Part shown: piece after piece, positions 17,601-25,261 of the stretch | Position numbering within the stretch: the first letter of the stretch is position 1 | Layout: every line of letters begins with the position of its first letter | Assembly (NCBI GenBank): GCA_963726995.1 | Contig: CAVSEP010000006.1 | Coordinates: forward strand, 372,001-436,000 | Origin: DAIDKA01 sp963726995 | GTDB taxonomy: Bacteria; Pseudomonadota; Gammaproteobacteria; Steroidobacterales; Steroidobacteraceae | Direction of reading: 5' to 3' | Length of the DNA stretch: 64,000 nt | Made by a program: the position numbers and the translations under genes | Notes under the pieces: model-generated | What the model was told of the DNA's origin: nothing | Seen by the model: the letters and a program-made list of their open reading frames with translations, nothing else | The model's database searches: none

Positions 17601-20438
17601 GGTCGCGCCATCGTCGAGTACGAGCAGGCGCTGGCGAGTGCCTTCGCCGCCCCGTACGCGGCGGTTGCCGAGGCACAGCCCCGCTGGGATCACGGCGCCG
17701 GGCAGGCGAGCGAGGATATCGTCATTCACCACGCCCGCGAGCACAACCTGAAGAACGTGGACGTAAGCATTCCGCGTGACAAGTTCACGGTGATCACCGG
17801 CGTGTCGGGCTCGGGCAAATCCACCCTCGCCTTCGACATCCTGTTCAACGAGGGGCAGCGGCGCTACCTGGAATCGTTGAACGCCTACGCCCGCCAGTTC
17901 GTGCAGCCGGCCTCGCGTCCGGACGTGGACGCCATATTCGGCATTCCGCCGACGGTGGCCATCGAACAGCGCACCAGCCGCGGCGGGCGCAAGAGCACGG
18001 TGGCCACGCTGACCGAGGTCTATCACTTCCTGCGCCTGCTGTACGTGAAGCTCGGCACCCAGTACTGCCCCGACTGCGACGTGGCGATCGAACCGCAGAC
18101 CGCCGCCGCCATCGGCGCCAGGCTGCAGCGTGACTTTCGCGGTCGCACCATCACGCTGCTGGCGCCGCTGATCGTGGCGCGCAAGGGCTTCTACACCGAC
18201 CTGGCCAAGTGGGCCGCCAAGAAGGGCTACCGCGAACTGCGCGTGGACGGGGTGGCCGTGCCCACGGCGCGCTGGCCGCGACTCAACCGCTTCAAGGAAC
18301 ACACCATCGAACTGCCGGTGGCCACGCTGGGCGTCAGCGCCAAATCGGACTTCGAACTGAACCAGGCCCTGGGCAAGGCGCTGGACTATGGCAAGGGCCT
18401 GGTGAGCGTGATGCCGGCCGGTCAGACCACTCAGGGAACCATGTTTTCGACGCGCCGCGCCTGCCCGTCCTGCGGCCGCAGCTTCGCCGAGCCCGATCCG
18501 CGCATGTTTTCTTTCAATTCAAAGCACGGCTGGTGCACCGGCTGTTTCGGCACGGGACTTGAGATCCCGGAATTCGACGACGCGCAGACCGGCGAGGAAA
18601 TCTGGTGGAACGACTGGTTCGAGCGCGAGGCCATACCCTGCGGTGAGTGCCACGGCCAGCGCCTGAACCCAGTGTCGCTCAACATCCGCTTCCGCAAGCT
18701 GTCGATCGCGACGCTGGCCGCGGGCTCCATCGAGGAGACCATCGGTTTCTTCGCCGGCCTGAAACTCTCGAGCCGCGAACAGGAGATCGCGCGCGATCTG
18801 CTGGCCGAGATCCGCGCCCGCCTGAATTTCCTGGTGCGCGTCGGCTTGGGCTACCTGCAGCTGGAGCGTGCCGCGCCCACCCTCTCGGGAGGGGAGGCCC
18901 AGCGCATCCGCCTTGCCGCGCAGCTTGGATCCAACCTGCAGGGCGTCTGCTACGTGCTGGACGAACCCACCATCGGCCTGCATCCGCGCGACAATGCCGT
19001 GCTGCTGGATGCCCTGGCGGAGCTCGCCGCGCATCGCAACACCCTGGTCGTGGTGGAGCATGACGAGGACACCATCCGCCGCGCCGACTATGTCCTGGAT
19101 CTGGGGCCCGGCGCCGGCGTTCGCGGCGGCGAGGTGGTCGGCCGCGGCACGGTTGCCGATCTGATCGCCAATGAGCAGTCCGTCACCGGGCGGTTCCTGC
19201 GTGCGCCGCTGCTGCACCCGGCCAAGCCGCAGCGCGCCGTGACCGCCGACTCTGCGCGGCTGCTCCTCAAGGGCGTCACCCTGCACAACGTGGCGGGCAT
19301 CGACATCGGCGTGCCGCTGGGCCGTCTGGTGGTGATCACCGGCGTCTCCGGATCGGGTAAATCGACGGTCGCCCGCGATGTGCTGTACACCAATCTCAAG
19401 CGCATCGTCGGCGAGGAAGCCCCGGGCGGGAGGGCGCGCGCGGCCAGGAATGCGGCGGCCCGGCAGGTGGCCGCCGGCCGGCGGGCAGGCAAGAAGAAAT
19501 CCTCGGCCAAGGCCCGGGCGCTGGCCGCGAAGATCGCCGCCAGCGCCTCGAAGGCGGCGCAGCCCGGGGCGCTGATCGGCTGCCAGGCCATCCGCGGCGC
19601 CGAGCAGGTGCATCGCGTGCTGGAGGTCGATCAGACGCCCATCGGCAAGACACCAAGGTCCTGCCCGGCAACCTACGTGGGTTTCTGGGATGAGATCCGC
19701 GGCATCTTTGCGGGCACCACCGAGGCGCGCATCCGCGGCTACACTGCCAGCCGATTCTCGTTCAACTCGGGCTCCGGCCGTTGCGAGGCCTGCGAGGGCC
19801 AGGGCCTGCGCACCATCGAAATGAGTTTCCTGCCGGACGTCAAGGTCAGCTGCGATGTCTGCAACGGTCGGCGTTTCAACTCGGAAACCTTGAGCGTGCT
19901 GTGGCGCGGACGCAGCATCGGGGACGTGCTCAACATGAGCATCGACGATGCCGTGGAATTCTTCGCCGCGCACCCGCGCGTGCACCACGCGCTGAAGCTG
20001 CTGCAGGACGTGGGCCTGGGTTATCTCACCTTGGGCCAGCACAGCCCCACGCTGTCCGGCGGCGAGGCGCAGCGCATCAAGCTGGTCACGGAGCTCTCCA
20101 AAGTGCGCTCTGCCGGGCCCGGACCGCGCGTCATCCTGCGACATACCCTCTATGTGCTGGACGAACCCACCGTGGGACTGCACATGGCGGACGTCGAGAA
20201 GCTGATCCACGTACTGCATCGGCTGATCGAGGCGGGCAACACCGTGGTGGTCGTGGAGCACAATCTGGACGTCATGGCCGAGGCCGACTGGCTGATCGAC
20301 ATGGGACCGGAAGCGGGCGCCGGCGGTGGGCGGATCGTGGCCGAGGGCACGCCGGCCCAGGTCGTACGCCGCAGGAATGGATCACACACCGGCCGGGTGC
20401 TGGCCGGTTTCCTCAAGGAGCGAACCCATGGCGCATGA
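14607..20438 (+). CDS. uvrA: Double-length (tandem) UvrA excinuclease ATPase
   Basis: A 1,943-residue protein with two complete UvrA units in one chain, twice the usual 940. There are four Walker A motifs GVSGSGKS (residues about 31, 694, 1064 and 1578) and four ABC signatures LSGGE(V/A)QR (about 529, 889, 1426 and 1815). Zinc-finger CxxC pairs occur in both units, including RCPTCSGNGFEH/RCPDCNGSRY and RCEACEGQGLRT/SCDVCNGRRF. UvrA recognises bulky DNA lesions and loads UvrB as a dimer, so this chain could act as a covalent dimer. The start at 14607 (MGHFIRIRGARQNNLKG) fits UvrA; the upstream ORF extension is not conserved. Basic Lys/Arg/Ala-rich inserts lie near residues 190-215 and 1600-1650. 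A normal uvrA may exist elsewhere. Confidence 0.93.
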   Translation: MGHFIRIRGARQNNLKGLDLDIPLNELVVVTGVSGSGKSSLVFDTLYAEGQRRYVETFSPYARQFLDRMDKPQLDSISGIPPAIAIDQTNPVRTSRSTVGTMTELNDHLKLLFARAGSLFCECCGEPVRSDTAESILEDMQRRAREAGDPRLLLCFPVPVLRNFSEPEVRELLARQGYTRIFEPEPRTAPAPVAKQSAKPAKKVRKAKPKGKPDDTPFAVLQVIQDRFRLGNAERGRVLESLEAALRVGQGRVLVQVVDDNDPPRARDVWRYSAGLHCPDCDRSYSAPTPSRFSFNSPIGACETCRGFGRRIGIDYGLVIPDQNKTLREGAVRPWQTESYKECQEDLEKHAKKRGINLDRPWRELTPEERQWVIDGEGPWEKGYWYGIKRYFEWLESRAYKMHVRVLLSRYRSYTPCDVCGGARLRTYGLLWRVGSKALADTALDGRTRFLPQGVQWTRETLEAMPGLCLHDLMLLPVERVLAFFKGLELPPPLDKATDLLLDELRSRSGFLCDVGLAYLTLDRQSRTLSGGEVQRINLTTALGTSLVNTLFVLDEPSIGLHPRDMQRVIAVMKRLRDAGNSLLVVEHDPQIMLEADRIIDMGPGAGERGGQIVFNGTPDQLRRSRDSLTADYLSGRRTLPVSSDAPRRTLPDVPGEVVAEAVTNRWLEIRGIRHHNLKGVDIRIPLKRLACITGVSGSGKSTVVEDVLYPALLKYKGRPSEAPGEFESLRGAELIDDVVMVDQTPIGRTTRSNPASYVGAFDVIRELFSLEPSAVERRYTAGTFSFNSGNGRCPTCSGNGFEHVEMQFLSDVYLRCPDCNGSRYRDEVLEVRREGSDGRRASIAEVLDMTVTEALVFFGESRELATRLKPLADVGLEYVKLGQPVPTLSGGEAQRLKLAGHLADAAAKAVTASANGKLFLFDEPTTGLHFEDVAKLLRAFAKLRAAGHSLLVIEHNLDVMRASDWIIDLGPEGGDGGGQVVFAGTPTALRAFPGSHTGRAIVEYEQALASAFAAPYAAVAEAQPRWDHGAGQASEDIVIHHAREHNLKNVDVSIPRDKFTVITGVSGSGKSTLAFDILFNEGQRRYLESLNAYARQFVQPASRPDVDAIFGIPPTVAIEQRTSRGGRKSTVATLTEVYHFLRLLYVKLGTQYCPDCDVAIEPQTAAAIGARLQRDFRGRTITLLAPLIVARKGFYTDLAKWAAKKGYRELRVDGVAVPTARWPRLNRFKEHTIELPVATLGVSAKSDFELNQALGKALDYGKGLVSVMPAGQTTQGTMFSTRRACPSCGRSFAEPDPRMFSFNSKHGWCTGCFGTGLEIPEFDDAQTGEEIWWNDWFEREAIPCGECHGQRLNPVSLNIRFRKLSIATLAAGSIEETIGFFAGLKLSSREQEIARDLLAEIRARLNFLVRVGLGYLQLERAAPTLSGGEAQRIRLAAQLGSNLQGVCYVLDEPTIGLHPRDNAVLLDALAELAAHRNTLVVVEHDEDTIRRADYVLDLGPGAGVRGGEVVGRGTVADLIANEQSVTGRFLRAPLLHPAKPQRAVTADSARLLLKGVTLHNVAGIDIGVPLGRLVVITGVSGSGKSTVARDVLYTNLKRIVGEEAPGGRARAARNAAARQVAAGRRAGKKKSSAKARALAAKIAASASKAAQPGALIGCQAIRGAEQVHRVLEVDQTPIGKTPRSCPATYVGFWDEIRGIFAGTTEARIRGYTASRFSFNSGSGRCEACEGQGLRTIEMSFLPDVKVSCDVCNGRRFNSETLSVLWRGRSIGDVLNMSIDDAVEFFAAHPRVHHALKLLQDVGLGYLTLGQHSPTLSGGEAQRIKLVTELSKVRSAGPGPRVILRHTLYVLDEPTVGLHMADVEKLIHVLHRLIEAGNTVVVVEHNLDVMAEADWLIDMGPEAGAGGGRIVAEGTPAQVVRRRNGSHTGRVLAGFLKERTHGA

Positions 20439-20727
20439 TCTGGTGTGCTGGAAGTGTGGGGCCGCGCTCGCGGCATTGTCGCTGCCGCTGCGGCGGCTCG
20501 ATGAATGTCCGAAGTGCCGCGCCGAGCTGCACGTGTGCCGGCTGTGCGTACTGTTTGATCCGCAGGCCTACCAGCAATGCCGGGAACCCACGGTGGAGGA
20601 AGTTCGCGATAAGACCCGCGCCAATTTCTGCGATCACTTCAAGCCGCGGGCCGGCGCTTGGAGCGGCGCCGCGGGCGCGAGTGCCGATCGGGCTCGTTCC
20701 GAGCTCGATAAGCTGTTCGGCAAATAG
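20428..20727 (+). CDS. Small zinc-ribbon protein
   Basis: A 99-residue protein with CxxC pairs (LVCWKCGAAL and DECPKCRAELHVCRLC) and a later FCDHF, suggesting a zinc ribbon/rubredoxin-like knuckle. The ATG at 20428 lies inside the end of uvrA (11-bp overlap), so it is likely co-transcribed and translationally coupled with it. The C-terminal part (SADRARSELDKLFGK) is helical. The family resembles small hypothetical zinc-ribbon proteins of Proteobacteria. A link to DNA repair is suggested only by the gene order. Confidence 0.8.
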   Translation: MAHDLVCWKCGAALAALSLPLRRLDECPKCRAELHVCRLCVLFDPQAYQQCREPTVEEVRDKTRANFCDHFKPRAGAWSGAAGASADRARSELDKLFGK

Positions 20728-20734
20728 ACTGCCC

Positions 20735-21217
20735 ATGCTACGTCATTGCACGCCAGCGGATGCCGCGCAGATCTGCGACATCTACAATCACTACATTCGC
20801 GAGACCGTGATCACATTCGAGGAGTCTCCCGTTCTCAGCGTGGAAATGGCGCGGCGCATCGCCGATATTTCCCAGACCTTGCCATGGCTGGTGTGGAAGG
20901 AGGAAGGACGGATTCTAGGGTACGCGTATGCCACGCCCTGGAAAAGCCGTGCGGCGTATCGCCATTCGGTGGAAAGCAGCATCTACCTCGCGCCAGCGGC
21001 GACAGGTCGAGGCCTCGGGTCGAAACTGTACTCGGCTCTGATTGCGGACCTTCGCAACAGGGGCCTGCACTGTGTGATTGGTGGAGCGGCCCTGCCGAAT
21101 CCGGCGAGTGTTGCACTTCATGAGAGGCTCGGGTTCAGCAAAGTTGCACAGTTCCGCGAGGTGGGATTCAAATTTGGGCGCTGGATTGATGTCGCCTACT
21201 GGCAACTCATCTTTTGA
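20735..21217 (+). CDS. GNAT family N-acetyltransferase (phosphinothricin acetyltransferase-like)
   Basis: A 160-residue GNAT protein. It starts MLRHCTPADAAQICDIYNHY. The acetyl-CoA-binding motif A is visible as SSIYLAPAATGRGLGSKLY (R/Q-x-x-G-x-G/A pattern), followed by motif B ASVALHERLGFSKVAQFREVG. The layout matches the PAT/YwnH/ArsN-like branch that acetylates phosphinothricin or methionine sulfoximine-type amino acids. It sits between the uvrA zinc-ribbon gene and the arsenic cluster. An ArsN-type role in arsenical resistance is conceivable from context, but not shown. Confidence 0.85.
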   Translation: MLRHCTPADAAQICDIYNHYIRETVITFEESPVLSVEMARRIADISQTLPWLVWKEEGRILGYAYATPWKSRAAYRHSVESSIYLAPAATGRGLGSKLYSALIADLRNRGLHCVIGGAALPNPASVALHERLGFSKVAQFREVGFKFGRWIDVAYWQLIF

Positions 21218-21328
21218 GGGAGCGGGCAGGCCAGCGAAATTGGCCTCACCCAAATCCCGCGGTGCCAAAGGCACGCGCCGGTGACTCGGTCGGCGGATTC
21301 GCCGGACCGATACGCTCGAGAAGCCCAA

Positions 21329-22051
21329 TTAGATGGAGCGAATGTTCACTCGCTTGGCGAGCTGTTCCGCAGTTTCACGTCGCTCGCTGTATCGATCAAC
21401 CAGATAGGGCGCAACGTCCCGGGTCAGCAGCGTAAATTTGACCAGCTCTTCCATTACATCCACCACCCGCTCGTAATAGGCGGAAGCCTTCATCCGGCCA
21501 GCCTCATCGAACTCCAGGAAGCCCTTCGCGACCGAAGACTGATTCGGGATGGTGATCATGCGCATCCAGCGGCCGAGGATGCGCAACTGATTCACCGCGT
21601 TGAAAGACTGCGATCCACCCGAGACCTCCATGACGGCGAGGGTCTTGCCCTGGGTGGGACGCACGGCGCCCAGCGTAAGGGGAATCCAGTCGATTTGCGC
21701 CTTCATGATGCCCGTCATCGCGCCATGGCGCTCCGGTGAGCACCACACCATACCCTCGGACCATGCGGCCGATTCCCGCAATTCCCTGACTTTGGGGTGA
21801 GAGTCGGGTGCGCCATCGGGCAGCGGTAGTCCGTGCGGATCGAACACTCTGGTCTCGGCCCCCATGGCATCCAAGAGCCGTTGCGCTTCCAGAACCAGAA
21901 GCTTGCTATAGGATCGCTCACGCAAGGAGCCATAAAGAAGCAGAATCCTCGGCGCGTGGGTGGAAGTCGCCGCCTGACTCAGCAAGGCATTGGTGGGGCG
22001 ATCAAACAGTTCCGCTACTATGTTGGGAAGCTCAGGAGGGAGTTGCGACAC
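21329..22051 (-). CDS. arsH: Organoarsenical oxidase ArsH
   Basis: An NADPH-dependent flavoprotein of the ArsH family, which oxidises trivalent methyl- and aromatic arsenicals. Diagnostic stretches are RILLLYGSLRERSYSKLL (FMN phosphate loop), VWCSPERHGAMTGIMKAQ and TLAVMEVSGGSQSFNAV. The ORF runs back to 22288, but homology starts around SQLPPELPNI, so the GTG at 22051 is chosen. That start overlaps the end of the arsC gene by 20 bp and supports an operon. The product is then about 240 residues, the normal length. It is the last gene of the ars cluster. Confidence 0.92.
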   Translation of the reverse strand: MSQLPPELPNIVAELFDRPTNALLSQAATSTHAPRILLLYGSLRERSYSKLLVLEAQRLLDAMGAETRVFDPHGLPLPDGAPDSHPKVRELRESAAWSEGMVWCSPERHGAMTGIMKAQIDWIPLTLGAVRPTQGKTLAVMEVSGGSQSFNAVNQLRILGRWMRMITIPNQSSVAKGFLEFDEAGRMKASAYYERVVDVMEELVKFTLLTRDVAPYLVDRYSERRETAEQLAKRVNIRSI

Positions 22052-22466
22052 GCCGTCCTTCCGAATCGATAACGGGTTCCCCGTCTTCCTTAGCGAGCGC
22101 CCCTTTTTGGGGAAGCGGCAGGATGTCGAGTACCTTTTCCGACGGTCGGCACAATTGCACACCCCAGGGCGTGACGACGATCGGACGGTTGATGAGGATT
22201 GGAGCCTTGAGCATCTGGTCGATGAGTTGTGCGTCCGTCCAGTGAGCGTCGCCGAGGCCCAGCTCGGCAAAGGGAGTTCCCTTCTCACGAAGCAGTTCTC
22301 GCGGCCGGATCCCCATGCGGGCGATCAGAGACTCGAGAGTCGTTCGACCGGGCGGCGTCTTCAAGTATTCAATGATGGTCGGCTCGACGCCGGTATTTCG
22401 TATCAACGCCAGCACGTTTCGGGAAGTTCCGCAGGCCGGATTGTGGTAGATGGTTATGTCTGTCAT
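22032..22466 (-). CDS. arsC: Arsenate reductase, glutaredoxin-dependent (ArsC)
   Basis: A 144-residue ArsC of the glutaredoxin-coupled family. The catalytic Cys is in ITIYHNPACGTSRN (Cys12), and the arsenate-binding arginines lie in IRNTG, and in ILINRPIVV and QLCRPSEKVLDIL. It reduces As(V) to As(III) with glutathione and glutaredoxin. It lies 24 bp after a second, unrelated arsenate reductase gene and just before arsH. Confidence 0.93.
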   Translation of the reverse strand: MTDITIYHNPACGTSRNVLALIRNTGVEPTIIEYLKTPPGRTTLESLIARMGIRPRELLREKGTPFAELGLGDAHWTDAQLIDQMLKAPILINRPIVVTPWGVQLCRPSEKVLDILPLPQKGALAKEDGEPVIDSEGRRVATPS

Positions 22467-22490
22467 GGATTCACTACGATGCGAATATGC

Positions 22491-23009
22491 TCATTCTCCG
22501 GGACCGTCCGGTGGAATCCGGCCAATGGCGTCCATGCGCTCCTGCAGTCGCATCCGGTCAATGCTCGATAAGGGCAGGCTCAAGAAGAGCTTGATGCGTG
22601 TCTCCAGCGCCCGGAACGCTTCGCGGAACGCGAAGTTCCTTTCGACTTCCGTGCCTTCGACGGCAGCCGGATCTGCAATTCCCCAGTGTGCGGTCATGGG
22701 CTGTCCCGGCCAGTACGGACAGACTTCGCCGGCTGCGTTGTCACACACAGTAATGACGAAGTCCAGGGGCTGGCTGCTCGGAGTTGCAAACTCGTCCCAA
22801 CTCTTGCTGCGCAGCCCGTCGGTGGGGAAGTCCAGCTGCTTCAAGAGGCCGATCGCCTGCGGATGCACGGCTCCCTTGGGATGACTGCCAGCGCTGAAGC
22901 CATTGAATCTGCCCTTTCCGGACCGGTTCATGATCGACTCGGCCAGAATGCTCCGGGCGGAGTTACCGGTGCATAGAAACAGCACGTTATAGATACTCTT
23001 TGTCATCAC
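22491..23009 (-). CDS. Arsenate reductase, low-molecular-weight phosphatase family
   Basis: A 172-residue LMW protein tyrosine phosphatase-like arsenate reductase. The P-loop CTGNSARSI (C-X5-R) is near residue 13. Redox cysteines are visible in VITVCDNAAGEVCPYWPG, and the general acid region is DPAAVEG. This type usually uses thioredoxin or mycothiol. It is evolutionarily unrelated to the glutaredoxin-type ArsC immediately downstream, so the cluster encodes two routes for As(V) reduction. It lies 56 bp after arsR. Confidence 0.9.
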   Translation of the reverse strand: MMTKSIYNVLFLCTGNSARSILAESIMNRSGKGRFNGFSAGSHPKGAVHPQAIGLLKQLDFPTDGLRSKSWDEFATPSSQPLDFVITVCDNAAGEVCPYWPGQPMTAHWGIADPAAVEGTEVERNFAFREAFRALETRIKLFLSLPLSSIDRMRLQERMDAIGRIPPDGPGE

Positions 23010-23065
23010 GGGCCTCGAGGTAGTAGGTCGACGCTACCGCGCCGCTGCACTGGCTGGGTACAAGG

Positions 23066-23422
23066 TCATGCGCGCATCCGCTTGCTACTCGGCACGGGTT
23101 GCGCAGCCGGTTCGCAGGCGGGTCCGCAGTCCTGATCCGCCAGGCTGCAGCAATTTTCTGTGAGAAAGCCCATCAGCGCCTGCATGCGAGCGAAATTCGG
23201 GCTGTAGAACAGGAAGCGCCCGTCACGCCGCGCTTCGATGAGGCCGGCACGCTGCAGTTCCTTCAGGTGAAACGAGAGCGTCGGACCTGGAACATTGAGC
23301 TTGTCGGCTAGTTGTGTAGGCGTATATCCCTCCGGACCCCGCCTCACAAGAAGCCGAAACAGCGCGAGGCGCGACTCCTGCGCCAACGCCGCAAGCCCGG
23401 TTGTTGCTTCAGATGATTTCAT
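23066..23422 (-). CDS. arsR: ArsR-family arsenic-responsive repressor
   Basis: A winged-helix ArsR/SmtB protein (TPTQLADKLNVPGPTLSFHL is the recognition region, then RRDGRFLFYS in the wing). The arsenic site appears to be C-terminal: ENCCSLADQDCGPACEP, a vicinal Cys pair plus later cysteines, as in the AfArsR-type sensors rather than the ELCVCDL site of plasmid ArsR. The start at 23422 (MKSSEATTGLAAL) gives 118 residues; the ORF could start at 23458. An inverted repeat at 23417-23440 overlaps this start and is the likely operator, implying autoregulation. It heads the cluster arsR-arsC-arsC-arsH. Confidence 0.92.
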   Translation of the reverse strand: MKSSEATTGLAALAQESRLALFRLLVRRGPEGYTPTQLADKLNVPGPTLSFHLKELQRAGLIEARRDGRFLFYSPNFARMQALMGFLTENCCSLADQDCGPACEPAAQPVPSSKRMRA

Positions 23423-23440
23423 ATTTCTAATGATATGAAA
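23417..23440. promoter_or_regulatory. Probable ArsR operator (inverted repeat)
   Basis: A perfect 8-bp inverted repeat TTTCATAT-N8-ATATGAAA in an AT-rich island at the head of the ars operon. It spans the arsR ATG at 23422, so repressor bound there would block initiation. The assignment rests on position and symmetry; binding is inferred. Confidence 0.6.
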
Positions 23441-23553
23441 ATGTTTCCGACCTGTCAAAACGAGACTGGTAATTGACGATTTGGCCTGACTCGGCCTGAA
23501 TTGTGACAGCAGCGCCGGGGGCTGCCGTCACGCGGAGCGTGATCGGCGCGATT

Positions 23554-25170
23554 CTACCGGCCGCGTTCCGCGAGCCGGTCCAGCAGCCGTGAGAACGGCG
23601 AGTTCTTCTGCACCTTGATGTCGAGGTGCCGTATGCCGCCCTCGCTGACCAGCTTGCTCTTGGCGCCTTCCATCTGCAGCTGATCGGCGCCGAGGATTTC
23701 CAGCGTTTCTTCCAGGGTGTTCGGGGCCCGCTTTTCCTGGGCCTGTACCCGGTTGGCGCGAACGCGGGCGGTCTTGCCCGGCACCCGGCCGGAATAGGCG
23801 GGCTTGCCCGCCGCCGCAATCTTACCGGCGGCAGTCTTCGCCCCGGCCGACGGCGCGGTGCGTCCGGCTGCTGCCGCCGGCTTCGACATGGGCGGCTTCG
23901 GTGTGTTGCCCGTGTCGTCCAGCAATTTGAATTCACCGCTGCGTTCGGGCAGCCGTTCGGTGGGCCGGTTCGGCGCGCTCGCCGCGGTGCCGGCGCCACT
24001 GGCGCCGCTGGCGCCGTCGCGCTCCTTGAGGCTGACGGGCACCACCGCCACCGAGGAGAACTCCGAGCGCACGTACTGCGCCACCTGCTTGGCCGAATTG
24101 GCATCGCTGAAGAAGCCCAGTCGCAACCCGTACCAGCGTCGACCTTCGCGACTGCCTTCCACGGTGTACAGCGTGTAGGCGCCGAAGATCGCCAGCGACG
24201 GCACGCGCGCCAGATCGATGGGCTGAACGGACCATTGCAGCTGCACCGAGTAGGCGGCGGGCGTGCTGGTGGTGTTCAGCGGATCGCCGCGCTTCTCTTC
24301 CAGCAGGTGCAGCACCTGCGACTCCGGCAGTACTCCGGACTTGCGTTCGGTCGCCGCAGGCATGGGCGGCAACACCGGCGTCGCGGCAGGCGCGGCAACG
24401 GGTGCGGCAATGAGCGCGGCCGGCTTGGCGACCGCAGCGGCACGTGCCGGTGCCGGCGATGTCTTGCCGGCGGATTCATCCAGCGACTTCAGCACCTCAC
24501 GCACATTGGAGCGCTGGTCGAAGGGCGGTGTCGCGTCGCGTTTGCCGCCGGTCGCCCGCGCGGCGGGCCTGGCGCGCGGGGCGCCGGGTACGCTCGCCGG
24601 TGCAGCCGCCACGGGGGGCGGGGGTGCCGGGGGCGCCGGGGGCGCGACCTCGGCGGCCAACTCGACCATCGGGGCGCGCGGCGGGGTGGCCACGAGTTCA
24701 AGAGTCAGTACGCTGGGTGCTGCGGCCGGCGGTTCCGGCGCCGCCGACAGCGTCGGGGTATTGGCCAGAATGTCGGCGCCGGGACCGGGGGCGGCCACGG
24801 CAACCGGCCTGGACGGTGCGACATTTGCGGCGGGTGCCGCGGCGGCGGCCTTGGCGCGCAGGCGCTTACCCGGCGCCTCACCGGCCCAGGCGCCCGGATA
24901 AATGTCGCGCACGACCGGCAGCAGGTCCTCGGCCTGCAGCAGCGAGTCGAAATAACCCATGTGCAGCCGGAAGCGCTCGCGGCCATCCTCGAGACGGCGG
25001 CTGACGAAGAATGTGTAGTGCTTCAGTTCCGCCAGCTGCGGCTGGGTCAAAGCCATCGGCGTGGTGGAAGAACACAGATTGATGACGAAGGTTTCCTGCG
25101 CAGCAGCCGGCGGTGTTGGCGCGGGCGGCGCTGCGAGCGTCGAGTCAGCCTTCGGCAGAGGCAAGGTCAT
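23554..25170 (-). CDS. SPOR-like domain protein, Ala/Pro-rich, under cyclic-di-GMP riboswitch
   Basis: A 538-residue protein without a signal peptide. Two SPOR-like units are visible: residues about 28-110 (ETFVINLCSST, FRLHMGYFDSLLQAEDLLP) and about 330-405 (YSVQLQWSVQPIDLARVP, WYGLRLGFFSDANSAKQVA), each ending in the pattern of a peptidoglycan-binding SPOR fold. A long Ala/Pro-rich low-complexity linker joins them, and the C terminus is a basic helical segment (SPFSRLLDRLAERGR). The start at 25170 is chosen because the longer ORF start at 25281 falls inside the riboswitch aptamer. Its expression is probably controlled by cyclic-di-GMP. An envelope or cell-surface organising role is a guess. 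Confidence 0.75.
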   Translation of the reverse strand: MTLPLPKADSTLAAPPAPTPPAAAQETFVINLCSSTTPMALTQPQLAELKHYTFFVSRRLEDGRERFRLHMGYFDSLLQAEDLLPVVRDIYPGAWAGEAPGKRLRAKAAAAAPAANVAPSRPVAVAAPGPGADILANTPTLSAAPEPPAAAPSVLTLELVATPPRAPMVELAAEVAPPAPPAPPPPVAAAPASVPGAPRARPAARATGGKRDATPPFDQRSNVREVLKSLDESAGKTSPAPARAAAVAKPAALIAAPVAAPAATPVLPPMPAATERKSGVLPESQVLHLLEEKRGDPLNTTSTPAAYSVQLQWSVQPIDLARVPSLAIFGAYTLYTVEGSREGRRWYGLRLGFFSDANSAKQVAQYVRSEFSSVAVVPVSLKERDGASGASGAGTAASAPNRPTERLPERSGEFKLLDDTGNTPKPPMSKPAAAAGRTAPSAGAKTAAGKIAAAGKPAYSGRVPGKTARVRANRVQAQEKRAPNTLEETLEILGADQLQMEGAKSKLVSEGGIRHLDIKVQKNSPFSRLLDRLAERGR

Positions 25171-25261
25171 GATGCGTACCCCGGAACACTGGACAGTCGT
25201 GCCGGACTCTCGTCGCGCTCTCATGAGGGGGTTGCCGTATTCCCGGCGCTGACGCCGTGGA

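Noticed and set aside
18519..20261. Minus-strand ORF of 580 codons
   Set aside because: Antisense to the tandem uvrA; no domain, biased composition.
21286..21308. Bulged hairpin between the GNAT gene and arsH
   Set aside because: CGGTC-GGCG pairs imperfectly and lacks a T-tract; GC-rich DNA makes such stems by chance.
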